Below are positions 16,435 to 22,747 of a DNA stretch of 29,886 nucleotides, in pieces. The DNA comes from DASSFZ01 sp036514635 (lineage in GTDB: Bacteria; Chloroflexota; Anaerolineae; Fen-1058). The notes under the pieces were generated by a model. The model made no database searches and had not been told where the DNA came from. It saw only the letters and a program-made list of their open reading frames with translations. Positions within the stretch are counted from its first letter, which is position 1; every line of letters begins with the position of its first letter. Made by a program: the position numbers and the translations under genes. Location of the stretch: NCBI GenBank assembly GCA_036514635.1, contig DATBWU010000185.1, positions 1 to 29,886 on the forward strand. The letters are read 5' to 3'.

Positions 16435-16534
16435 GAGCCTGTCTGAAAACCTCAAAGTACGGTGCTCTGTCCACCGCGTCCTCGCGGTGGACGCCCGCGA
16501 GACGCGGGCTTCGAGCAACTTTTCAGACAGGTTC
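16435..16534. mobile_element. MITE-like element with 15-bp terminal inverted repeats
   Basis: GAGCCTGTCTGAAAA (16435-16449) and TTTTCAGACAGGTTC (16520-16534) are inverted repeats with a single G-T mismatch; the inner 12 bases are perfect. The 100-bp element has no coding capacity. CCTGTCTGAAAA-type ends recall insertion-sequence termini, so it may be mobilised by a transposase elsewhere; that is inference. A clear target duplication is not visible. Its core holds a copy of the GC-rich palindromic repeat found at 6481 and 19901. Confidence 0.75.
16471..16513. repeat. GC-rich palindromic repeat, copy B (inside the MITE)
   Basis: CCACCGCG and CGCGGTGG form one hairpin and GCCCGCG plus CGCGGGC form a second, with the shared string CCCGCGAGACGCGGGC also present in copy A (6507-6523). 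Confidence 0.6.
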
Positions 16535-16564
16535 CAAGTGTGAATAGACCCTGGGGGACGTCAA

Positions 16565-16771
16565 TTACTTCGAATCGAGGTATGGGGCCAGGCGCTTCAC
16601 GCGCCGGCGCAGGCCTCGGGGCGTAAGGGTGACGGGCTTGTCGGTGGTGCTGACGGTGCGCGGCGCTTTATTGCGGCGCAGATGCTTGCCCAGTCGCATC
16701 CGGCGCAGCTTGCCGCCGCCGCTCAGGCGGAAGCGCTTGGCTGTAGCTTTATGAGACTTGATTTTGGGCAC
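16565..16771 (-). CDS. rpmI: 50S ribosomal protein L35
   Basis: The protein (68 residues) has the L35 start MPKIKSHKATAKRFRLSG, then GKLRRMRLGKHLRRNKAPRT and the C-terminal RRRVKRLAPYL. It begins with GTG at 16771, which lies 23 bases inside the 3' end of infC, so translation of the two is probably coupled. It is separated from rplT by a MITE-like element. Confidence 0.97.
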   Translation of the reverse strand: MPKIKSHKATAKRFRLSGGGKLRRMRLGKHLRRNKAPRTVSTTDKPVTLTPRGLRRRVKRLAPYLDSK

Positions 16772-17333
16772 GGCTGACTTCCTCTTTCTCTTTGCTCGGC
16801 TCTTTACTGGCCTTCGGCTTGTGGGGCGCAGGAGCCAGCACCATCAGCATAGTACGTCCATCCATGTTCGGCTGCACTTCCACGGTGGCGATGTCGCTCA
16901 ACTCTTGGGCGATCTCCGCCAGGTCTTGCAGCGCCACTTCGGGATGCGTGATCTCCCGCCCCCGGAAACGAATGCGCACCTTGACCTTCATGCCCTGCAG
17001 GAGCCATTTGCGAGCGTCGCGCACTTTGAACCCGCGATGGTGCAGGTCGGTCTTGGGGCGCAGTCGAATCTCTTTGACTTCGATGATCTTCTGTGCTTTT
17101 TTCGCTTCGCGTTCTTTCTTCTGCTGCTCGTACAGGTACTTCCCGTAGTCCATGATCCGGCATACGGGTGGGTCGGCCTGCGGCGAGACTTCGACCAAGT
17201 CGCGTTGCGCTTCGCGTGCCAGTCGCAGCGCTTCCTGTATCGCTAAGACGCCCAGGTTCTGGCCTTGCGCATCGATTACCCGGACTTCGCGAATGCGAAT
17301 CTGCTCGTTGATTCGGAGCTCTCTGCTACTAAT
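16749..17333 (-). CDS. infC: Translation initiation factor IF-3, ATT start codon
   Basis: IF-3 binds the 30S subunit and checks start codon/initiator tRNA pairing. The protein is 194 residues from an ATT at 17333. The N-terminal domain reads ELRINEQIRIREVRVID and later DLVEVSPQADPPVCRIMDYG; the C-terminal domain has KVKVRIRFRGREITH and VEVQPNMDGRTMLMVLAP. Starting at the first ATG/GTG/TTG-type codon would give a 149-residue protein (from 17198) lacking half of the N-terminal domain. The conserved RINEQIR block lies upstream with no ATG, GTG or TTG before an in-frame TGA three codons above the ATT. A GAGGGAG ribosome site precedes the ATT. Rare AUU starts are well known for infC and let IF-3 repress its own translation. 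The C-terminal tail is Lys/Glu-rich. rpmI overlaps its end. Confidence 0.93.
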   Translation of the reverse strand: MSSRELRINEQIRIREVRVIDAQGQNLGVLAIQEALRLAREAQRDLVEVSPQADPPVCRIMDYGKYLYEQQKKEREAKKAQKIIEVKEIRLRPKTDLHHRGFKVRDARKWLLQGMKVKVRIRFRGREITHPEVALQDLAEIAQELSDIATVEVQPNMDGRTMLMVLAPAPHKPKASKEPSKEKEEVSRAQNQVS

Positions 17334-17386
17334 AGCACTCCCTCACTTGCGAGATAGACATCGAAATATCTTCGGTTCGGGGCGAG

Positions 17387-17415
17387 ATGATAACATACTC
17401 AAAGGCATTCGTCAA
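17387..17415 (-). promoter_or_regulatory. Promoter of infC-rpmI-rplT
   Basis: On the minus strand TTGACG (17415-17410) and TATCAT (17392-17387) are spaced by 17 bases, with TGT in front of the -10 box. It lies just after the thrS terminator, so the infC operon has its own promoter, with a leader of about 45 bases to the ATT start. Confidence 0.75.
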
Positions 17416-17427
17416 CCGATGCAGTCG

Positions 17428-17461
17428 AAAAATCCTCCCGCAGGCTCGCAGCCTGCGGGAG
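17428..17461 (-). terminator. Strong rho-independent terminator of thrS
   Basis: CTCCCGCAGGC and GCCTGCGGGAG form a perfect 11-bp stem (17451-17461 with 17435-17445) around a 5-base loop. On the minus strand GATTTTTCG follows, giving a five-T run at 17432-17428. It is 8 bases past the thrS stop codon. Confidence 0.9.
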
Positions 17462-17468
17462 ATTCGCG

Positions 17469-19256
17469 TCATTGCATGCTCTCGATCGCCTCGCGCGCCA
17501 GGGCGATGAATTCCTCGATGGACTTGGCTTTCAGGTCTTCGCCCGATCGCAAGCGGACGGCGACCGCGTTCGCCGCCTGCTCCTTGTCGCCGACGACGAG
17601 CATGTAGGGGATCTTCTGCAACTGCGCGTTGCGAATCTTGGCCTGCATGCGCTCGCCCGATGCATCGACCTCGACCCGGATGCCCGCGTCCCTCAGCTTC
17701 TTCTCCACCGCGCGCGCGTAGGCGAGATGCCGATCGGCGATTGGAACGATCTGCGCCTGCACCGGGCTGAGCCATACCGGGAACGCGCCCGCGAAGTGCT
17801 CGATCAGCACGCCCAGGAAGCGCTCTGTCGATCCCGTTACCGCGCGGTGCAGCACGACCGGCGTGTGCGGCTGGCCGTCCTCGCCGATGTATTCCAGTCC
17901 CAGTCGCGCCGGCTGGATGAAATCGACCTGGATCGTGGAGAGTTGCCACTCCCGGCCCAGGACGTCCTTCGCCAGGAAGTCGGCCTTTGGGCCATAGAAG
18001 GCGGCTTCGCCTTCGACGGCTTCGTACGCGACGTTGTTCGCATCGAGCGCAGACTTCAGCGCCGCCGTGGCCCTGATCCATTTCTCGTCGTCCTGCACAT
18101 ACTTGCCTTCCGATCCACGCAGCGATAGGCGCACACTGTAATCCTTGAACCGGTAGGTGTTCAGCACCTCGCGGATCAGGTTCAGCGCCAACGCGAACTC
18201 CGACTCGATCTGGTCGGGCGTGCAGAAGATGTGGCAGTCGTCCTGCGTCAGCGACCGGACGCGCGTCAGGCCGGCCAGTTCGCCGCGCTTTTCGTAGCGG
18301 TACAGCGTGGCGAACTCGGCGAAGCGCAGCGGCAGATCGCGGTATGAGTGAAGGCCCATCTCTTTATACAGCGTCATGTGGCTGGGGCAGTTCATCGGCT
18401 TCAGGCGGAGCGTGATCTCTTCGTCGACCATCGGCGGGAACATCACGTCGCGGTAGTTATCGTAGTGCCCGGAGCGCCTATACAGGTCTTCCTTGACCAT
18501 GTGCCCCGTCCATACGTGTTGATAGCCGTAGCGCGTCTGCGTGTCGCGGACGTACTTCTCCATCAAGTAGCGCAGGATTTCGCCTTTCGGCGTGAACAGT
18601 GGCAGGCCGGGGCCGATGTCGTCGGAGAAGTAGAACAGGCCCAGCTCCTTCCCGAGCTTGCGATGATCGCGCTTCTTGGCCTCTTCGGTCTGGTACAGAT
18701 AAGCTTCGAGTTGCTCCGGCGTCTCCCAGGCCGTGCCGTAAATGCGCTGGAGTTGTTTGTTCTTCTCGTCGCCGCGCCAGTAGGCCCCCGCCACGTTCAG
18801 CAACTTGATCGCGCCCGGGTTGACCCTGCTGGTGCTCTCGACGTGCGGCCCCCGGCACAAATCGACGAACGGGCCGTCGACGTAGAACGAGATAGCCGGC
18901 TTCTCTTTCAACGGATTGCCATACTCGTCGAAGCCGCCCTTTTCCAGCCCGTCGATCAGTTCCAATTTGTAAGGTTGATCGGCGAACTGGGCACGCGCCT
19001 CGCCGGCGCTCACCTCTTTGCGCACGAATGGGCGATTCTCGGCGATGATCTCGCGCATACGCTTCTCGATCGCGTCCAGGTCTTCCGGCGTCAGGCTGCG
19101 CGGAAGATCGAAGTCGTAGTAGAAACCGTTCTCGATCGGCGGGCCGATGGCGATTTTCGCCTCGGCGGGGAACATCTCCATCACCGCCTGCGCCATGATG
19201 TGTGCAGCGGAGTGACGAATCTTGTACAGGTTGGAATCTTCGTAACGCTCAGCCAT
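17469..19256 (-). CDS. thrS: Threonyl-tRNA synthetase, without TGS domain
   Basis: ThrRS charges tRNA-Thr and edits mischarged Ser-tRNA. The protein (595 residues) starts directly at the editing domain (YKIRHSAAHIMAQAV, H15 and H19; later FVDLCRGPH). The class II catalytic core follows with LKPMNCPSHMTLY, LYRYEKRGELAGLTRVRSLT, QDDCHIFC and VLHRAVTGSTERFLGVLIEH, which supply the Cys-His-His zinc site and motifs 2 and 3. A C-terminal anticodon-binding domain starts near residue 500 (AQIVPIADRHLAYA). Typical ThrRS is about 640 residues; the missing ~50-60 residues are the N-terminal TGS domain. AAAGGAG lies ahead of the ATG, and the upstream sequence is the T-box leader, so the true start is secure. 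Confidence 0.97.
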   Translation of the reverse strand: MAERYEDSNLYKIRHSAAHIMAQAVMEMFPAEAKIAIGPPIENGFYYDFDLPRSLTPEDLDAIEKRMREIIAENRPFVRKEVSAGEARAQFADQPYKLELIDGLEKGGFDEYGNPLKEKPAISFYVDGPFVDLCRGPHVESTSRVNPGAIKLLNVAGAYWRGDEKNKQLQRIYGTAWETPEQLEAYLYQTEEAKKRDHRKLGKELGLFYFSDDIGPGLPLFTPKGEILRYLMEKYVRDTQTRYGYQHVWTGHMVKEDLYRRSGHYDNYRDVMFPPMVDEEITLRLKPMNCPSHMTLYKEMGLHSYRDLPLRFAEFATLYRYEKRGELAGLTRVRSLTQDDCHIFCTPDQIESEFALALNLIREVLNTYRFKDYSVRLSLRGSEGKYVQDDEKWIRATAALKSALDANNVAYEAVEGEAAFYGPKADFLAKDVLGREWQLSTIQVDFIQPARLGLEYIGEDGQPHTPVVLHRAVTGSTERFLGVLIEHFAGAFPVWLSPVQAQIVPIADRHLAYARAVEKKLRDAGIRVEVDASGERMQAKIRNAQLQKIPYMLVVGDKEQAANAVAVRLRSGEDLKAKSIEEFIALAREAIESMQ

Positions 19257-19273
19257 AGCACACTCCTTTATTC

Positions 19274-19337
19274 ATCCACGAAGAGCACGAAGGGGCACAA
19301 AGATAAATCTTGGTGTTTCTTCGCACCTTTCGTGGAT
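19274..19337. repeat. Inverted repeat of CACGAAG-type units
   Basis: ATCCACGAA (19274-19282) and TTCGTGGAT (19329-19337) are exact inverted 9-mers around CACGAAGG/CACAAAG words. The element lies between the small leader frame and thrS and touches the small frame's stop codon. Confidence 0.6.
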
Positions 19338-19501
19338 CACGCAATACATCGACCCGGCCACCATGCATCGTCGTCGCCGATCTGCGGCTCGCCGGGCTGT
19401 GCCGCGATGCAACAATCGATGTGCTGCCATTCTTCTTCGGTGCCGGGTGCAATCACCCATTCGATGTCGATACGGACTTGCGCTTCGGCCTCTATCGACA
19501 T
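19337..19501 (-). CDS. Candidate 54-residue small protein in the thrS leader
   Basis: An ATG at 19501 opens a 54-codon frame ending in TGA at 19339-19337. An AGGAGG ribosome site (19513-19508) lies exactly 6 bases upstream. It sits just downstream of the T-box terminator and 80 bases before thrS, so it would be made only when the T-box reads through. The product is acidic, starting MSIEAEAQVRIDIEWVIAPG, with a later WQHIDCCIAA and C-terminal DDDAWWPGRC. I do not recognise the family. A longer overlapping frame lacks such a good ribosome site. Whether it is translated is unknown. Confidence 0.5.
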   Translation of the reverse strand: MSIEAEAQVRIDIEWVIAPGTEEEWQHIDCCIAAQPGEPQIGDDDAWWPGRCIA

Positions 19502-19523
19502 ACCTCGCCTCCTGCATCAAACC

Positions 19524-19830
19524 AAAACGCCTCCTGTCGTATGGGACGAGAGGCGTTCTCGCGGTTCCACCCAATTTTGGCAACGGATGAAAGCGGATAA
19601 ACGTATCCAGACCTGTCATCCGTTTATTCGATGCGCGAAGCATCCGTTGCCACACTCTGCGCTGTAACGGGCTGACCCGGAGCGACTTACTTGGAGTCTG
19701 CGTTCAGCCGCTCACTCGCGGAGGGTCTTCGCCGGTTTCGCTGCGATGAGGGTTTTCAGTTGGCGACCCTCACTCTCTGGCGCGCTCGTTCCGGTTACTC
19801 GTTCCGCTCGACGCATTTAGATATTTGGAT
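19524..19830 (-). ncRNA. T-box riboswitch leader of thrS
   Basis: The T-box sequence GGGTGGAACCGCG is present on the minus strand (19572-19560), the conserved strand that pairs with the uncharged tRNA acceptor end and forms the antiterminator. It is followed by a terminator hairpin (AACGCCTC at 19558-19551 with GAGGCGTT at 19534-19527) and a T-rich tail. Upstream, AGAGAG with a GAGGGT/ACCCTC arm resembles the distal part of Stem I, and GAAGACCCTC (19730-19721) offers a candidate threonine specifier ACC at 19726-19724. The CCCGTTA stretch near 19668 resembles stem II/III. Expected behaviour: low Thr-tRNA charging allows read-through into the small frame and thrS. The specifier call is tentative. 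Confidence 0.9.
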
Positions 19831-19836
19831 GCACGC

Positions 19837-19865
19837 ATTATATGAATCTAATACCGAATTGTCAA
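19837..19865 (-). promoter_or_regulatory. Perfect sigma-70 consensus promoter of the thrS T-box transcript
   Basis: On the minus strand TTGACA (19865-19860) and TATAAT (19842-19837) match the consensus exactly with a 17-base spacer. Transcription should start near 19830, at the head of the T-box leader. Confidence 0.92.
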
Positions 19866-19900
19866 TGCAGTTCCGACTGGTGATTGCACACATCTTGAAT

Positions 19901-19970
19901 GCTCGCCGACCGCGTCCGCGCGGTCGGCCCGCGCGGACGCGGGCCTGGGGCACTTGTGGATAATCATCAG
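19901..19970. repeat. GC-rich palindromic repeat, copy C
   Basis: CCGACCGCG and CGCGGTCGG form one hairpin; GCCCGCG and CGCGGGC bound a second, followed by CTGGGGCACTTGTG and AATCATCAG. The order matches copy A (6481-6549). It sits between the divergent promoters of thrS and the M42 peptidase. Confidence 0.65.
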
Positions 19971-20000
19971 AGTTCCGATTCTCTTTGCGCGCTTTGCTTG

Positions 20001-20009
20001 TGCTATAAT
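20001..20009 (+). promoter_or_regulatory. Extended -10 promoter of the M42 peptidase gene
   Basis: TGCTATAAT is a consensus extended -10 box, 55 bases before the ATG at 20065. A -35 box is not clear. Confidence 0.6.
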
Positions 20010-20064
20010 CTGACCCGTGTTTGGCTGTTTCACCAGTAAGTCCGTTTATGTCAAGGGAGCGTCT

Positions 20065-21210
20065 ATGGCGACTAAGAATACCCGGGCTAAGAAGCCGTCG
20101 GCGAAGCATAAAACCACGGTTCAAGCGTCTGGTAGTGCAAAGCCCGGCCCCCGTCCACTGGCTCGACATCTCCAAATCGACGTGAAGTTCGTGACCGACT
20201 TTCTGGTCAGTCTGTTGAAGATCCCCAGCCCGACCGGCTACTGTGAGGATGCGATCAACTACGTCCGCGACGTGATGGGCGACCTGCGCCTGGATACGCG
20301 CCTGAACAATAAGGGCGCGCTCGTCGCGTCGTGGAGGGGCAAGGCGTCGAATCGGCCCCGCGCGATGACGGCGCACGTCGACACGCTCGGCGCGATGGTG
20401 AAGGACATTGATTCGTCCGGGCGGCTGATGCTGTCGAAGATCGGCGGGGTGTCCTGGACATCGGTGGAAACTGAAGGCTGTACCGTGATCAGCGCCAGTG
20501 GCAAGCGCTTCCGTGGCAGCATCATGCCGCGCTATGCGTCTGTCCATATCCACGGACGCGAGGCGGTCGACAATCTGAAGCGTGACGATGAGAACGTCTG
20601 GGTGCGGTTGGATGCGCGCACTGCGTCGGCGGAGGAGACCCGCAGGTTCGGTGTGGCGGTGGGCGACTTTGTGATGTTCGATCCGCGTGTCGAGGTGACC
20701 GACACCGGTTTCATTCGCTCGCGCCACCTGGACGACAAGGCGGGCGTGGCGTGCGTCGTCGGCGCGGTCAAGGCATTGCTCGATGCGGGCCAGCAGCCCA
20801 GCCAGCGGTTGACGATCCTGATCAGCAATTACGAAGAAGCCGGGCATGGCGCGGCAACCGGCATTCCGCCGGACGTGAAGGAACTGCTCGTGGTGGATAT
20901 GGCTGCCGTCGGGCCGGGCCAGAACAGCGACGAGTTCTCGACGGGCATTTGCGTCAAGGATTCGGGTGGGCCATACCACATCGAGATGCGGCGCAAGCTG
21001 GTGTCGCTGGCCGAGAACGCCGGCGTGCCCTACAAAGTCGATATTTATCCCTTCTACGGATCGGATGGCGAGGCCGCCTGGCGGGCGGGGGCGGATATGA
21101 TGATTGGACTGGTCGGCCCCGGCATCGAGGCCAGCCATTCCTACGAGCGCACGCACAAGGATTCGCTGGTGGCGACGGCGCAGTTGCTGGCGGAGTTTAT
21201 GCTGGCGTGA
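20065..21210 (+). CDS. M42-family metallo-aminopeptidase
   Basis: The protein (381 residues) has a Lys/Ala-rich N-terminal tail of about 35 residues and then a peptidase M42 (FrvX/TET-like) domain. Metal and catalytic residues are present: TAHVDTLG (H104, D106), SRHLDDKAG (D223), ISNYEEAGHG (E257, E258), VVDMA (D278) and SHSYERTH (H358). Such enzymes remove N-terminal residues from peptides with two zinc or cobalt ions and form large tetrahedral assemblies; some relatives act on other substrates. AAGGGAG precedes the ATG at 20065. The frame extends upstream to 20017 but crosses the promoter region. A terminator hairpin follows. Confidence 0.9.
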   Translation: MATKNTRAKKPSAKHKTTVQASGSAKPGPRPLARHLQIDVKFVTDFLVSLLKIPSPTGYCEDAINYVRDVMGDLRLDTRLNNKGALVASWRGKASNRPRAMTAHVDTLGAMVKDIDSSGRLMLSKIGGVSWTSVETEGCTVISASGKRFRGSIMPRYASVHIHGREAVDNLKRDDENVWVRLDARTASAEETRRFGVAVGDFVMFDPRVEVTDTGFIRSRHLDDKAGVACVVGAVKALLDAGQQPSQRLTILISNYEEAGHGAATGIPPDVKELLVVDMAAVGPGQNSDEFSTGICVKDSGGPYHIEMRRKLVSLAENAGVPYKVDIYPFYGSDGEAAWRAGADMMIGLVGPGIEASHSYERTHKDSLVATAQLLAEFMLA

Positions 21211-21249
21211 GCCGTGATGCGGCGCGTGGGCTGGAGCAGCATGGAACAC

Positions 21250-21277
21250 AAACAGCCGGTATAAGCACCGGCTGTTT
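21250..21277 (+). terminator. Terminator hairpin after the M42 gene
   Basis: AAACAGCCGGT (21250-21260) and ACCGGCTGTTT (21267-21277) form an 11-bp stem with a 6-base loop, 40 bases past the stop. The T-run is short (TTT), so it may work in both directions. The rest of 21278-21459 holds nothing I can name. Confidence 0.65.
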
Positions 21278-21459
21278 GCATCATAAGGATAAATGGATTA
21301 GACCATTCCACCGGGGCGCTGTGGTGGTATCGATCAGAATGGGGGTAAGGTTAGCGCCTCGGTGGTTACAGCATCGAGCAGTCCCCTGGCCACGGTGTAA
21401 ATCTCAATATGAGGGCTGCTCGTGGCTGCCGCTCTGATTGCCGCCTGATGCGGCATGTG

Positions 21460-21759
21460 TTAATGAATGGTACGACTCGTCGCCAGGATGGGCGCGTCGC
21501 CCTCAATCGGGTTGGCAAAGGCAATCGGGATGCGCGCCGATTTCGGATCGGTCATCAATCCCAAGATTACATCCGAGCATTCCGAGGGTGGGGCTTGGCG
21601 GTCGAGCACGATCAGGTCGATGCGCATGTGTCGCGCGTAGAAGATCGCATCAGCCCCAGCGCTCACCGATTGCGGCTGATAGCCCTCGGCACGCAGCCAA
21701 CGTTCCAGTAAAATGCGGGCTTTCCGATCGGGGTGCACAACCAACGCCTGCTTCAACAT
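21460..21759 (-). CDS. Stand-alone, degenerate response-regulator receiver domain
   Basis: This 99-residue protein has the receiver-domain layout: an N-terminal strand (QALVVHPDRKARILLERWL), a central LIVLDRQAPPSE with the candidate phosphoacceptor D53, and a later strand (ARIPIAFAN). The usual second acidic residue is reduced to D11, the conserved Ser/Thr after strand 4 is Ala, and the conserved Lys near strand 5 is missing. Phosphorylation-based switching is therefore doubtful. There is no output domain. AGGAG lies 6 bases before the ATG at 21759. No histidine kinase is nearby. Confidence 0.6.
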   Translation of the reverse strand: MLKQALVVHPDRKARILLERWLRAEGYQPQSVSAGADAIFYARHMRIDLIVLDRQAPPSECSDVILGLMTDPKSARIPIAFANPIEGDAPILATSRTIH

Positions 21760-21787
21760 AACGCTCCTCGTCACCTTTACTGCGATG

Positions 21788-21793
21788 AGTATA
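21788..21793 (-). promoter_or_regulatory. Possible -10 box for the receiver-domain gene
   Basis: TATACT (minus strand, 21793-21788, preceded by GGC) lies 28 bases ahead of the ATG at 21759. A -35 box is not visible. Confidence 0.3.
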
Positions 21794-21920
21794 GCCCTGT
21801 GGCTCGGCGCGTGTGTTTGGGAAGGGCGGTGATTGGGTTGGAGATGCGTTGTGCCGGTCAGGGATTGTCGCGGATGAATTGCACTGAATCGAGATTGCCC
21901 CAGGTTTGAGGTGCGGTGCG

Positions 21921-22721
21921 TCAGTGAATCAGTGAATGAACTAGCCAGCCAAGCAGCGCACCGACAGTCGTTCCCAATAAGTTGACCACGTCGTTGTTCA
22001 TCCACGTCCATCCGCGCAGGTGTCGATTCGGCGTCCCGTCGCGATCGAAGGGTTTCTCCGTCTCTTGTCCGCGTTTTTCTGAGTAGTAAATGCCTTGCAC
22101 TGTCGCTCCAAGCAGGCTGTCGAGGAGTGAACCGGCCAGTCCGGCGAATGCGCCAATTGGCAACAGTCGCCAGTCGGCGCGAAACAGCGCGGCCAGCCCG
22201 CCGATGAGCGCCGCGCCGGCTAAAGCCGCGCCGGTTCCAAACCCAGTCACACCGCCCGATGTGCCCGGTGCGACTTCGCGGCCCGTCGTGATCAAGCGCG
22301 GCTTCTGTTGGGCGAGGATGCCCAACTCGGTTGCCCACGTGTCGGCATTCGCCTCGGCCAGCGCGCCGACGAAAGTCGCAAATAGCAGCGGCGACTCGCC
22401 GCCTAAACCGGATAGCGCCGCGATCGCCGTCGCCACACCGCCGTTGGCTAATGCCTGACCCAGATCGCGCGGGCCGCCTTTGGCGAAGGCTTCGGCGGCT
22501 TCGGCTTTGGCGCTCTCTTTGTACCGCGTGAGCAGCGATGACGGCACGAAGAACGCGATGAGCAGGAGTCCCCAGTCCAGCCCACCGAACCCAAAGATCG
22601 ATGTGCCCGTGATCAGCGCGCCTAGCCAGCCTGATCCCGTTAGCGCCCCGCGCCGATAGCCGGCGTAGCCGATCAGCGTGCTGAGGGCGAGGCCGAGAAG
22701 AAGGCGAGGCAGCGTATCCAC
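21921..22721 (-). CDS. DUF92 (TMEM19/VTE6-like) membrane protein
   Basis: The protein (266 residues from a GTG at 22721) is hydrophobic with about 6-7 membrane segments. It has the family blocks EANADTWATELG, PGTSGGVTGFGTGAALAG, GSLLDSLLGATVQGIYY and a C-terminal NNDVVNLLGTTVGALLG. In plants a member (VTE6) phosphorylates phytyl phosphate, and bacterial members are often called polyprenol-related kinases, but the bacterial role is not established. The GTG start is preceded by GGGAG about 10 bases away; no ATG precedes the first membrane segment. It follows the ATP-grasp gene after 26 bases, so the two are likely an operon. Confidence 0.8.
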   Translation of the reverse strand: MDTLPRLLLGLALSTLIGYAGYRRGALTGSGWLGALITGTSIFGFGGLDWGLLLIAFFVPSSLLTRYKESAKAEAAEAFAKGGPRDLGQALANGGVATAIAALSGLGGESPLLFATFVGALAEANADTWATELGILAQQKPRLITTGREVAPGTSGGVTGFGTGAALAGAALIGGLAALFRADWRLLPIGAFAGLAGSLLDSLLGATVQGIYYSEKRGQETEKPFDRDGTPNRHLRGWTWMNNDVVNLLGTTVGALLGWLVHSLIH

Positions 22722-22747
22722 AAGGCGTATTCTCCCAGCCGACTGTT

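Noticed and set aside
17198..17333. infC start at 17198
   Set aside because: It would remove the conserved RINEQIR region and half of the IF-3 N-terminal domain; the ATT at 17333 fits better.
19272..19655. A 127-codon minus-strand frame crossing the T-box
   Set aside because: It runs through the T-box antiterminator and terminator, which are structured RNA. The shorter frame from 19501 has a far better ribosome site.
21211..21459. Possible small RNA between the M42 and receiver genes
   Set aside because: Apart from the hairpin at 21250 and a short TGCCGC/GCGGCA hairpin (21439-21455), I see no promoter or conserved structure to support one.
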